Assembly: GCA_963920525.1 (NCBI GenBank)
Contig: OY986436.1
Span: 180,438,361 to 180,502,360, forward strand
Origin: Dichetophora obliterata
Lineage: Eukaryota; Arthropoda; Insecta; Diptera; Sciomyzidae
Length of the DNA: 64,000 nucleotides
Direction of reading: 5' to 3'
A program made the position numbers and the translations under genes. This document shows, one piece after another, positions 23,559 to 33,555 of the stretch. A model generated the notes under the pieces. The model searched no databases and had not been told where the DNA came from. It worked only from the letters and a program-made list of their open reading frames with translations. Numbering within the stretch: the stretch's first letter is position 1; the number at the start of each line of letters is the position of its first letter.

Positions 23559-23800
23559 CAAACTGGCATGATATGCTTGTGTTACGGCTGCACAAGCTTA
23601 ATGATATTTACGAAAATCGCGATTGACTTGTAAATGTTCAATTTACAGTTTTTGGATTTTGTTGATTGTCCGTCGTTGCAAAAACTTCGTCTATTTTGTT
23701 GGAAACTTGTTGACATATCTCATTGATAAAAAAATATATGTTGCTGAAAGGAAAAAAAATATATGTATATGCTATAATCGGTAAGCTAAGTTCTTAAGTT
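23559..23800 (-). promoter_or_regulatory. Upstream region of the host gene (5' UTR and possible promoter)
   Basis: The minus-strand region before the ATG is AT-rich with in-frame stops in all useful frames. No clear TATA box or initiator is visible, so transcription start is not assigned. Confidence 0.3.
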
Positions 23801-24055
23801 AGTATGAAGATATGAAGACATGAGTGGATGAAGGCGATATGTCACAAAAATCGAGTTTCGAGAAAATTGAGTTCAAACTTTCACATTTGTAGGTACTAAA
23901 ATCTATACTAAATCAAACTTTGTGAAATAGTTAACTTCTAAAATAGGCACAAACATGGTTGTTTTAAGTTTTAAAATGGTTTTTATGCATATAAGGCCTT
24001 CATGGGCGACCGCAAGGGGGAATGGGGGCGATTGCCCTCCTAGGCAATGAACATT
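23800..24055 (+). repeat. Dispersed repeat, inverted partner at 30850-30975
   Basis: 'gaagacatgagtggatgaag' at about 23816 recurs, inverted, near 30935-30955. The 'ggccttcatgggcgaccgca' segment at 23995 likewise has an inverse partner near 30865-30890. The two copies therefore point toward each other across about 7 kb. They may be two independent copies or the ends of a large composite. Confidence 0.55.
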
Positions 24056-24436
24056 TTTTATATATCTTCATATTAAATCAAAAAAGCAGTAAGTTTAAAT
24101 GTAAAATTTTTAAGAGAAAATCAAAAAACTTTCTAAATAGTAAGTTGTGCTTAAACTTAGGGCTTTTAAAACTTTGTTAATAAAAACGTCGTTTTTAACT
24201 GTAGAAGTGTAAAATTTTGCGAAACATATAATTTGATAAGGTGCATCATAATCAATCAAAAAGTCGATTTTGAATTATTTGTAACTTATGGCTTTTTTGA
24301 TTTCATATGACGATATGTTCATTGTGTATTTAATATATTTTGAAAAGTAAACAAAAATACTTTTTTAGGTTTATTTATAAATAAATCAGAGCTAAACCAC
24401 TAATTTTCAAATAGTATATTGTACCCATTGCTGTAA

Positions 24437-24636
24437 GGCCGTGTTCATATCACGCGATTTAGTCGCTATTGCTCTCACGGTTTTTTTTTTGCAAACGCTG
24501 CTGAAAACTACTGAATATTGTATGTGTTTAAATAGATTTATTTATTTAATATTCAATATTTCTCAGTCGCGTTTGCGAAAAATAAATTGAGGGCGGTGTT
24601 GCAATCGCGACAAAAACGCGTAATATGAACACGGCC
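24437..24636. mobile_element. 200-bp MITE, TAA-flanked (PIF/Harbinger-like)
   Basis: The ends are GGCCGTGTTCATATCACGCG and its inverse, GGCCGTGTTCATATTACGCG on the opposite strand, with one mismatch in 20. Both ends abut TAA (24434-24436 and 24637-24639). A 3-bp TWA duplication is typical of PIF/Harbinger elements. Non-coding. Confidence 0.85.
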
Positions 24637-24865
24637 TAATAAGTTACGATAACATTTCATTGACCTTTGTTTCACAAATACTTTTCAATACGTATTCTTA
24701 AATTGAAAAATTTTTTCTACGAATTTTATTCCTAATTTTCAGACACGAATAGAATTCGTAGAATGGACGAAGTTTGGTACACATTTCAAGTATTTTATTC
24801 GTATTCGTACAAAAATAAATTTATATTGTACTTTACATTTACGAATGAACGTAATATGTTAAAAA

Positions 24866-24945
24866 TGTTCAGCTAGGTTTTGAACCCCGGTTCTTTAGCC
24901 AATTGGGCACGTACTCTTCCAGTAAGCTACGGCCACCTTCCAATC
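24866..24945 (-). repeat. tRNA-derived SINE head
   Basis: On the minus strand, 'tagcttactgg' fits box A and 'ggttcaaaacc' approximates box B about 40 nt later. It is the counterpart of the repeat at 6862. The tail is not clear. It is embedded in an AT-rich region with 'acgaatagaattcgtagaat' palindromes (24740-25140). Confidence 0.5.
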
Positions 24946-25426
24946 ACACTTTTCCTTATATTCGGCAATTGTTCGACAAACCAGTCTGAACGATTTCAGT
25001 TGTAAATTTTTTAAACTCAACTATGAATATTATTATGAATATTATGAATGTAATGAAACAAATTACGAAGTAATTCCTACGAGAAATTGACGAATGTTAA
25101 GGAATGATATCCCTTGTGCGAAGATCATTCTTCGTAGCAACAGAAAGCAAGTTGCATCTAATTCAAAAAGTTGTTGACATATAAGATAAAATCTTTTGCA
25201 TGCCGCTATGAACATTGGAGATAACAGCATAAAGATACATAAAAAATAACATAAAATTAAATTAAAAACTAATAATTAATTACGAGGTATTTTGATTTTG
25301 AATCAATTAAATAAAAATAGTAAGAACAAAATAAAAAAAAAATAATAATGTAGACTTAAAAATAGGCTATAGAAGTATAATTAAAGATAGATAAAGTACA
25401 GGCGAGAAAGAAAGAGACAGAAAAAG

Positions 25427-26091
25427 TTAAGAGAAGTATTCAAAAATTAAATGCTTAAATTTCTTATGATTAGAAACACTTTTAGTATTGAATGGCAATG
25501 AATTCCACGATCTTAAACCACTGACGAAAAACAATCTACTGGAGCTTACGAAGTTATATCTAGGGATCATAAGGTTCATGTTTCTGCTTGACCTACAGAA
25601 CTCTATCTTTTCAAAAAGGTACGAAGATTTTTGTGTGTAAATGATCCGGTGTAGAAAAATAGTGTGTCTAGCTTCAAGGTAGCTTTGTAGGTCACGACCA
25701 AGCAATTTTTTACTGTGGGCAGATATATGATCAAACCTTCTTAAGCCATATGCATACAGGGTTGCATTATTGAAGGCAACTTAAAGCTCGTGCAACGACC
25801 GAAAATCGAGTTTACAGTATACGACTTCCGAGTAAGTTATTACTGACATCAACAGCTGCAAAACCAGTTTTTTCCTAGTTTCTTGAGGCACAAAGCTTGA
25901 TGTCATCCGCAGATTTCGAAGAACATAGAAAACCTTTTTATGCAAGAATTGATTTGATCACCACAGGATAGAGAAGAGTTTATTTGAAATCCAAGATTGG
26001 TGACCTTGCAAACTTGTTTAAGCTTCACGTTGTTAAGCAAAGTTGGAGGCAGGTCTTCATTGCTAAACGTTTTTTTTAAATTTGCAATACA
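25427..26091 (-). pseudogene. LINE C-terminal part beyond the mariner insertion
   Basis: Reading on past the mariner, the minus strand gives 'VCKVTNLGFQINSSLSCGDQ' after a frameshift, which is the LINE thumb region. After further breaks it continues as the frame 25705-25427 with 'LFFVSGLRSWNSLPF' and 'KKFKHLIFEYF', the usual C-terminal block of Jockey-like RT proteins. Confidence 0.7.
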
Positions 26092-26093
26092 TA

Positions 26094-26123
26094 CTGGGGG
26101 TTGGAATTAATTTTAAAGGTTTT
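26094..26123. repeat. Mariner terminal inverted repeat (3' side)
   Basis: Begins CTGGGGGTTGGAATTA directly after the TA target site. It pairs with 27351-27380 except for the first base and one internal A/G difference. This is the transposase binding and cleavage site. Confidence 0.92.
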
Positions 26124-26169
26124 TTTTCGGTTTTTGAGCATTTATTTAGAAACAACGGTACAATGTATA

Positions 26170-27207
26170 TTATTCAAAGTATTGTCCATCGTTAGCTACA
26201 ACATTTTCCCATCTTTCTGGCAGCACATGGATTCCGCGCCGGAAGAACGATTCGTCTTTTGAGGCAATCCACGAATCGACCCATTTTTTGGTATCCTCGT
26301 AAGAAGTGAAGCGCTGCTCAGCCAAGCCATGCGTCATCGATCTGAATAGGTGGTAGTCGGAAGGGGCTATGTCTGGGCTACAAGGCGGGTGGGGTAGCAC
26401 ATCCCAATTCAGCGCCTCCAACGTTTCCTTGACGGTTCTTGCAACATGTGGCCGTGCGTTGTCATGTTGAAAAACCACTTTGTCGTGTCTTTTGGCATAT
26501 TCCGGCCGTTTAACCTTTAATGCTCGGCTCAATTGCATCAATTGTTGTTGGTAGCGTTCCCCAGTGATGGTTTCGTTACGTTTTAGCAGCTCATAGTACA
26601 CGACACCCTTCTGATCCCACCAAATACACAGCATAAGCTTGGCGCCATGAATATTCGGCTTGGCCCTCGATGTTGATGCATGGCCGGGTGGTCCCCACGA
26701 TTTTTTTCGCTTAGGATTATCGTAATGGATCCACTTTTCATCGCCAGTGACAATACGATGCAAAAAACTCTTCCTTTTATGCCGTTGAAGCAGTTGTTCG
26801 CACATGCAAAATCGCCGTTCAACGTCTCTCGGCTTCAACTGGTACGGCACCCAATTTCCTTGCTTTTGAATCATTCCCATGGCCTTCAAGCGTTTGCCGA
26901 CCGTTGATAAGTCGACTCCCAATGATTCTGACAATTCTTGAAGGGTTTGACACGGGTCTTCATCGAACAAAGCCTCCAATTCCTCATCTTCAAACTTTTT
27001 CGGCTGGCCCGGACGCTCTTTGTCTTCCGTATCAAAATCACCACTTTTAAACCGACGGAACCAGTACTCACAAGTAGAAATCGATGGGGCATAGTCCCCG
27101 TAAGCCTCAGTAAGCGTGCGTTGTGCTTTAACCGCTTTTTTCTTCAAATGGAAGCACAAAAGTAAACCTTCCCGCAAATTGCGTTTTGTTGGAACGAAAG
27201 TCGACAT
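26170..27207 (-). CDS. Mariner transposase, intact 345-aa ORF
   Basis: Encodes the DDD transposase that binds the element's TIRs and cuts and pastes it into TA sites. The ATG at 27205-27207 gives 345 residues, the same length as mos1 transposase. Residues 1-110 form the paired helix-turn-helix DNA-binding region. The linker has 'WVPYQL' (119-124; the family norm is WVPHEL). The catalytic domain keeps D156 in 'TGDEKW', D249 in 'QHDNARPH' and D284 in 'CSPDIAPSDYHLF', spaced D34D between the last two. The usual YSPDLAP motif reads CSPDIAP. No stop or frameshift is present, in contrast to the host LINE. It could be active, but the two motif substitutions might reduce function. Confidence 0.95.
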   Translation of the reverse strand: MSTFVPTKRNLREGLLLCFHLKKKAVKAQRTLTEAYGDYAPSISTCEYWFRRFKSGDFDTEDKERPGQPKKFEDEELEALFDEDPCQTLQELSESLGVDLSTVGKRLKAMGMIQKQGNWVPYQLKPRDVERRFCMCEQLLQRHKRKSFLHRIVTGDEKWIHYDNPKRKKSWGPPGHASTSRAKPNIHGAKLMLCIWWDQKGVVYYELLKRNETITGERYQQQLMQLSRALKVKRPEYAKRHDKVVFQHDNARPHVARTVKETLEALNWDVLPHPPCSPDIAPSDYHLFRSMTHGLAEQRFTSYEDTKKWVDSWIASKDESFFRRGIHVLPERWENVVANDGQYFE

Positions 27208-27350
27208 GTTCACAGAGAAAAAAATACATGTTGTTTACACTTCAGTGGAATGACACATACTGAAAAATGAAGCTTAGACAATGTGCTTTGAAATGAATAT
27301 AGTCACAGGTGTGCCCGATGCGATCTATTGATAGTTACGCCATCTCTTAG

Positions 27351-27380
27351 AAAACCTTTAAAACTAATTCCAACCCCCAA
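27351..27380. repeat. Mariner terminal inverted repeat (5' side)
   Basis: On the minus strand it begins TTGGGGGTTGGAATTA and directly abuts the TA target site. It lies upstream of the transposase ATG, so it also lies in the promoter region of the gene. Confidence 0.92.
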
Positions 27381-27382
27381 TA

Positions 27383-28212
27383 AGATTTCAAGGGGTTCAG
27401 CATGAGCATGTTATCAACAGCCCAATTTGATATCACGGTTAAGTCCTCATTGACTCTAAGTTGGAGGTCATCAGCGTATGCATGCATTGTGATATGGTGA
27501 CACTTGCTAAATATATCATTTATGAACAGGGTGAATAACAACGGACCAAGTACTGAGCCTTGAGGTACTCCACTAGATGTGCCCTTTAAAAGAGATAAAT
27601 TATGTCCCACCCTAAGTCTCTGAGACTTACCTATCAAATAGCTTTTTAAGAGGCGGATTGCGGATTTAGAGAACCTAAAATGTTGGGAAAGTTTTCTGCA
27701 GAGGATAGAGTGGCTGACGGTGTCGAAAGCTTTAGAGAAATCTAGTAAGCACAGCAGTGTCAGATCGCCCGAATCATAGGGTACTCTTATGTCATCAAGT
27801 ACTTTGACCACAGCAGTAGAGCAGCTGTGCCCAGGACGAAAACCAGACTTTAGGTGCGACAGGAGATTATAAAGGCTCAAAAGGTGGAATATCTGCTCGG
27901 CCATGAGCGCCTCACATACTTTGGATATCGAGGACAGAAAACTTATTGGGCGGAAATCACATGAGCCGCAAGCGTTTGGTTTTTTTGCAACAGTAATAAT
28001 AGTCGCCACCTTCCAAGCCTGGGGATACACGATGTAGTAAAGCAATGGTTTATTATGTGGGCAAGCGGGCTAAGGACATAAGGTAAAATAAGCTTAACAA
28101 ATCTTATTGAAATTCCATCCTCCCCAGCAGCATTTGATTTTATTTTGCTAGTGCAACGAGCTACATCCAATACACCTACTGTCTTAAACTGAAATTCGTT
28201 TGGAGATTCCAA
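27383..28212 (-). pseudogene. LINE reverse transcriptase, frameshifted and split
   Basis: Two overlapping minus-strand frames meet near 28000. The first (28212 down) ends with 'IINHCFTTSCIP'. The second (28045 down) carries 'AWKVATIITVAKKP', 'HLKSGFRPGHSCSTAV', 'LLDFSKAFDTVSH', 'SGVPQGSVLGPLLF' and the catalytic 'AYADDLQL'. It then breaks at 'LNPLKS' where the mariner begins. The frameshift and the insertion make it non-functional. The RT signature residues themselves are intact. Confidence 0.85.
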
Positions 28213-28501
28213 ATCATAACTATCACTATCATCATCAACGATGGTATGCGAACCATTCGATGTAGAGGTACTCCAATAGCTTTAAAGTTTCTGCATAGCT
28301 GTTTTGAAGGAAGAGCAGGGTTCAGTCTGGACTTGAAAAAGTTTGACTTGGAAAGTCTAACAGCAGATGAAGCTTCGTTCCTTGCTCTTCTGTGCTCATC
28401 CCAATTGAGCGCAGTTGGGTTACGCTTCCTTTTACGATATGTCTTTGACCGATATTTTAACGCTAATTTAACAGTCTGCGTAAACCAGGGGCAACTTTTA
28501 T

Positions 28502-28857
28502 TTATAACGCAGCGCCTACGTAAGACAACATGAGTGTCAAAAAGAGTATTATTATTCTCAATAAAAAAGTTAGCTTGTCATCGACTGAATTTAAAAACCA
28601 GCAATCGGACCAGTTTATTAATGGCAAATCATTGTATAAAGAACTGCTGTTAATGGACCTAAAATCACGGTATGAAAAGTAACTGACTGGTACAACAGGT
28701 GCAAGGCAGATATTAAGCGCACAGAAGAGGAGGTCGTGATCAGATACAAACGAGATTCGATCAAAAAGCAAAATGGACGAAGAATCAGATACCATAAAGA
28801 TGTCTAGTAGGCTCGGCAGAGAATTGTTTGAAAACCTAGTGGGCATAACAGAGTTTT
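28502..28857 (-). pseudogene. LINE endonuclease C-terminal fragment
   Basis: The minus-strand frame contains the 'SDHDLLFCALN' motif, the last conserved block of an AP-type endonuclease, followed by 'SYRDFRSINSSSLYNDL', typical of the linker to RT. The N-terminal catalytic half is missing. Confidence 0.7.
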
Positions 28858-29515
28858 AAAAAAAAAAAGAAATTTTTTAAATCATTCAGATAATAGGTAT
28901 ATTTTCTTACTCGATTGTAGGAACTTGCAAGCTGCTAGAACTGATTCATGATGGAAAAAGAAATAAGTAGATTGGTGTCAATGCGGTGTGAGATCCGGTG
29001 GAAAATATCTCCCTTAGAATGCGGGGAACATTTCAAGAATAGCGACAAGTCAAATTTTTAATTTTTGCGAATGATATGGCTTTTGATTTCCTAAATCCAA
29101 ATCTGAAAAATTTTAGTCCACTCGAACTTGGTTAAGGAATTAAAGGCTTCCAAAGTTAAAAAGTGGCCTGAAAATTGGGTTTTTTCAGTTTTTCAATAAA
29201 AAAAATTTGGTTTGATATTAGGAAAGTTTTGTATTCTTATTTTAAAAGTTGAAAACCTCCTGGGGGCTCAATAGTAATAAATGTGATTTCATTTAAGGAT
29301 ATAGGCCTCACATTTTTTAATTTAGTAAACTATTAAGAATATTTGCTCAAGCAAAAAATTACTGAAATGTATTACATGACAAAAAAATAAAATAAAATTT
29401 TTAAATATTTCGGACATGATACGAGAAAGATTTTTACACCTTCTTAAAAATTATATTAGATATTCTTATGTGTACAAGCGTGTGTCAACCGGTGTAGTGT
29501 GCATATCATATTCAC
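28858..29515. other. AT-rich stretch, nothing recognised
   Basis: Poly-A tract at about 28858-28872 marks the LINE junction. No gene is supported beyond it. Confidence 0.45.
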
Positions 29516-29988
29516 AAAAAAAACTTTTTAAAAAAAAAAAAAAACGAACTTCAATATCACTACAAAGTAAAAAATAATATTAAATTACTTTTCACATTAA
29601 TCCTTGGTCAAATTTGTTAATTTATTTATATTTATATTATTAAATTGGAAATATTATTACTATGATTTTTTTACTATTTTGTGTTATTATCATAAATATA
29701 TTAATTTCTCCATGAATATAAAACCTTTAAAGCCGCAGTGTTTATTTTATAAAAGTCTGATTATATAAGCTCCGACTTTAAAGGTTTTACATTCATGGAG
29801 AAATTAAAATATATATCATAATAATACAAAATAGAAAAAAATTATAGCAATACAATTTCCAATTTAATAATATATATAAATAAATTAACAAATTTGACCA
29901 AGGATTAATATGAAAAGTAGTTTAAAATTATTTTTTACTTGGTAGTGGTTTTGAAATTGTTTTTTTTTTGTTAAAAAGTTTTTATATC
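29516..29988. mobile_element. Long hairpin (foldback MITE), arms about 215 bp
   Basis: Left arm 29516-29732 and right arm 29776-29988 are near-perfect inverse copies, for example 'tctccatgaatataaaacct' with its inverse at 29785-29805, and 'attaatccttggtcaaattt' with its inverse at 29890-29910. The loop is about 43 nt. A transcript would fold into an extended duplex. No clear target duplication. Confidence 0.85.
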
Positions 29989-30048
29989 ATTCTTTTTAAA
30001 GATTATGCTAACAATTTTTCCCATTCTTGTAACGAATTTTCATACCCT

Positions 30049-30650
30049 AGTGTCAACATTAACTGAGAAATAGTGTTTTTCTGATATTTCCACGCCCTTT
30101 TGTTCAACGACGGCTACTTTCTTGACTGCACATTTTCATAATTATACCTACCCCTGTACCTAATTTTAGTATCCTAGTGTCAATATTATTCGAGTTACAG
30201 CGTTTTTATTATATTGCCGCGCTCTTTATCGAATTACGCCTAATTTTTTGACCATACTTTGTTATAATTGTTTTAACCCCTGTAACAATTTCCAGTACCC
30301 TAGTGTCAATATTTACTGAGATACAGTATTTTTCTTATATTGCAACGCCCTTTTGTCCAAAAATGCTCACTTTCTTCACAGTAAATTTTCATAATTATGC
30401 CTACCCTTGTACCTAATTTCAGTACCCTAGTGTCAATATTATTCAAGTCACAGCTTTTTTCTAATATTGCCATGCCATTTTTCGAATAACGCCCACTTTT
30501 TTGAACATAACTTTTAATAATTGTGCCTACCCCTGTACTAAATTTCAGTACTCTAGTGTTAATATTATTCGATATACAAAGTTTTTCTTATATTGCCACG
30601 CCCCTGTGTCGAATACGGCCCACTTTTTTAGACAGGCACCTCCGCGTTTG
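30049..30650 (+). repeat. Tandem array, about 5 units of 126-127 bp
   Basis: The unit begin 'agtgtcaa' falls at 30049, 30176, 30302, 30429 and 30555, a regular spacing of 126-127 bp. Each unit has 'tattgccacgccc', then 'taattgtgcctacccctgta' or a variant. Units are diverged. This is a eukaryotic minisatellite; the composition resembles the array at 59440-60110. Confidence 0.88.
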
Positions 30651-30849
30651 ATATCTCTATCTCTTGAAAATAAAAATTGTGGCAATCGGACAAGTACTTT
30701 AGGTTTAATCGATGTACATACATTTAAAAAAAAAACCAACCAACTTGAGAACCTCCTCTTTTTTGAAGTTGGTTAATTAGTTCCAATAATCGTAGTAAAA
30801 AGCATTTATACATATGGTTTATGTTTATTCTAGATTCAATTATACCTTT

Positions 30850-30975
30850 GTTCCCCCCTAGAACAAATCCTGCGGACGCCCTTGAAGACCTTCATCCATG
30901 CATAGAACACAGAAAATTCGAAAATGCGACATATCACCTTCATCCACTCATGTCTTCATATATACAGCTCCGTGC
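30850..30975 (-). repeat. Inverse partner of the 23800 repeat
   Basis: On the minus strand the order 'gaagacatgagtggatgaag', then 'gatatgtcgc', then 'gggcgtccgcagg' repeats that at 23816-24020. Confidence 0.55.
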
Positions 30976-31337
30976 AACTAATAGGGACACTATATAAACA
31001 TAAAAACTTTAGAAAAATTCGTTATTTTGTTTTGGTCTAATTTAAATTGAATAAAAGTAATTAAATTACCTTTATGTAAAAGCCTGTTTTGTAATTATTC
31101 AACAGTATTTTTGAAAATCTGAAAAAAATTATAATTACATAATCAAATAAGTCGTGTATATAATTAAGGACACTTGAGTTTTTAACATTTTATATAGAAT
31201 ATTATTATTATTTTTCAATATTTTGTAGAAAATCCATTGTTGTCAATTACTGCTTGACAGAGACTCCACTAAATTTTCACAATCACTGTTAGGAAGCGCT
31301 TTCCAAACTTTTTTGTTATATCGTACAGCTTATCTGT

Positions 31338-31841
31338 CTGACCAGAATCATGTCGTTGTCGTGTCGGCAGGCAGAGCGCTGGCAGAGACAATGCAAACCT
31401 TATGGGAGAAAATTTCGGCAGAATACGACAACGAAAACGCCAAGATAGAAATGTTTCTATTTCTATTTTGACTTTGTCGTTTATTTGATAGCTCTCTCAG
31501 CTTTTCTCTAAAAATATTGCCATATTTTAACAAAATTTGAAGAATCTGTCAACCAATGTAGCTAGTAAACAGTGTTCCTATTTGCTCTAATAATGATAGG
31601 AGTAGCCTTCAGTTGAAAATGCAGTAAATTTATATGAAGAGTATTGCAAAAAGTAGTGAAATAAATGGAAGTGGAGTAATTATTAGTTCAATCGGAGTAC
31701 GATGAGAACACTGAAGCAAGTTCAAGAAAATCAACAATGGCAGATTGAATAAAAGCAAAACGACAAAGCCAACGCTACAATTCTGGGCCAACTCTTAGCG
31801 ATTCTCTCTCACCGACACGACAACGACATGATTCTGGTCAG
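31338..31841. mobile_element. 504-bp MITE with 30-bp perfect TIRs
   Basis: Both ends read CTGACCAGAATCATGTCGTT followed by GTCGTGTCGG inward, with no mismatch over 30 bp. TATCT occurs just outside both ends (31331-31335 and 31846-31850), so the true element may extend a few bases further with a 5-bp duplication. The interior is non-coding. Identical TIRs suggest recent mobility or a recent source. Confidence 0.88.
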
Positions 31842-33555
31842 GCAGTATCTAAGTTGCCTATCTAAGTGAGCTAGCTCACTTCCTTTTTTACAACCTTACG
31901 TCATGTGTCTACTTACCACTGGGTTCATTGAATGAAATTATTTCATTGTGTTCAGGTTATCATTTCGAGAGAGTAATTAAGATACAGGAACAATAACAAT
32001 GCCACACAGCTCTTTTGAAATGTTCTGAGTCACTCTCTTCTCTCTCGTGTGTGCGTCAGCAACAGTGTTGCCACTTTTTAATACCCAAATTCCTCAAAAA
32101 TTCCTCAAATTTTAATGAAATTAATTAAAAATTTTTTATTATGATATTTTTTTTATCAGGAAAACATAAATAAATATATTTTTTCCTACATCTTTCTATC
32201 TTATTGGATATCTATATTAACTCTTTGAGGTCGAAAAGCAATCCGCTGTAAATTTTTTTTGTGGAATTGTCATTATCGATGGCATATTTCTAAACAAAAG
32301 TGAATTTGAAATTTTTTAAATTTTTTTTCACTTTAAGTATTGAAAAAATCCGAAAAAACCAATCCAGAAAATGTATTTTTTTCTTTGTTGGAGTAGCTTC
32401 ATAAAGGTTTTGACGTAATTTGGATGAGAAAATATATCCGCTCGTATTTTAAAATCGTTTGTGGTTTTCATACCTATGGAAAAAATACATTTTGACTTCA
32501 TAGTTTTTCTTTCTCTTAAAATTAAAGTAAGATTTCTCATCCTTTAAGCCTAACTTTTTGAAAATATCTAGAAAATTGTACTCACACGACTTAAAAATGT
32601 AAATGAGTTATTTTTCAACCACTCGTCGTCAAAGGGTTAAAACGCTTTATGCGCTCCTTAGAAAAATTTTAAGACTTTTTAGTTTTAACGTATGTTTTTG
32701 TAAAAAATTTTTAGTTATAAGCATAAATTATGTATATGGAACTTTATTATTCCAATTCAATTCAAACATGTTTTTATTTGATTCAAATAGGTCATCACTA
32801 TTTTTATTAATTCCTTTTTTAGCAAAAATAAAAGCTTATTAAATGATAAAACTGTTTTTGTATCGAGTCGGTTTCTTAAACTAGTGATATTATTTACTAA
32901 ATACTCGCTAAACTAATGCATTAGAAACAAAAAGAAGAATAGTAATGATATTACTTTTTCTCAATTTGAAAACAAATATATCTACTAAATTCGTTTTTAA
33001 TACGACTCTGGATCTAAAAAATAATCGAGGTAAAAATAATCTTCACTCATTATCGAGATCTTAAACAGCCAAATTTGATTGAATTTATATGCTTGTTTTT
33101 GCTGGCTTTTACTTCAAGGAGTGCTCTATAATATCTCTTACCCAATAAGGACAATGATGTAATATGGCATCACTAAGTCGGATTACGCAAAACTAACGGT
33201 ATTACATAAAAATTAGTCAAAATAAAAATATGGTCAAAATTGGCAATAATAGAATAGAATAGAATATATATAATACAATAGAAATAATAGTCAATGCATG
33301 CCTTTGCTTCCGATACAGACTGCAACCATGTATCATGTTTTTTTGTATTTATTTTATGTTTAAACTTATTTTAGCTAAAATCCTACGCCAATTACTAAGC
33401 TCGTTTGCACTTGTTTCAATTTTTTTTATAGTGACGGGGAAACGCAATCAGAAAGTTCAGTGTTCAGTTTATTTTAAAGGTATGTTTCTACCAACCAGAA
33501 AAAGGTGCTGCCAAAGGTTTTTTTGTATATAGTATATTACAAAAAAATTCTAACA

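Larger units (their letters stand above)
26094..27380 (-). mobile_element. Complete mariner transposon, 1287 bp
   Basis: The terminal inverted repeats of about 30 bp are 26094-26123 and 27351-27380. They share GGGGGTTGGAATTA then TTTTAAAGGTTTT, with two differences. TA dinucleotides at 26092-26093 and 27381-27382 are the target duplication. Length, TIR size and a single ORF match full-length mariners. It sits inside a LINE RT gene, so it is younger than that insertion. An AATAAA (minus strand, 26141-26146) follows the ORF. Confidence 0.95.
25170..28857 (-). mobile_element. Decayed Jockey-type LINE interrupted by mariner
   Basis: The minus-strand order is endonuclease C-terminus (28846 to 28502, 'SDHDLLFCAL'), linker and RT N-terminus ('IKSNAAGEDGIS', 28140 region), RT core, then after the mariner the thumb and C-terminus to 25427. 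The copy is 5'-truncated inside the endonuclease. Its 3' end on the minus strand is an AT-rich tail with (A)n runs around 25330 or beyond, so the lower boundary is approximate. At 27381-27383 and 26091-26093 the LINE reading resumes across the mariner, which proves nesting. Confidence 0.82.

Noticed and set aside
28246..28533. 95-codon plus-strand frame
   Set aside because: Antisense to the LINE linker region, which reads as normal LINE protein on the minus strand.
30049..30650. Regular repeat spacing resembling an array of spacers
   Set aside because: Units are contiguous diverged minisatellite repeats of 126-127 bp in a eukaryotic genome, not short repeats with unique spacers, so not CRISPR.
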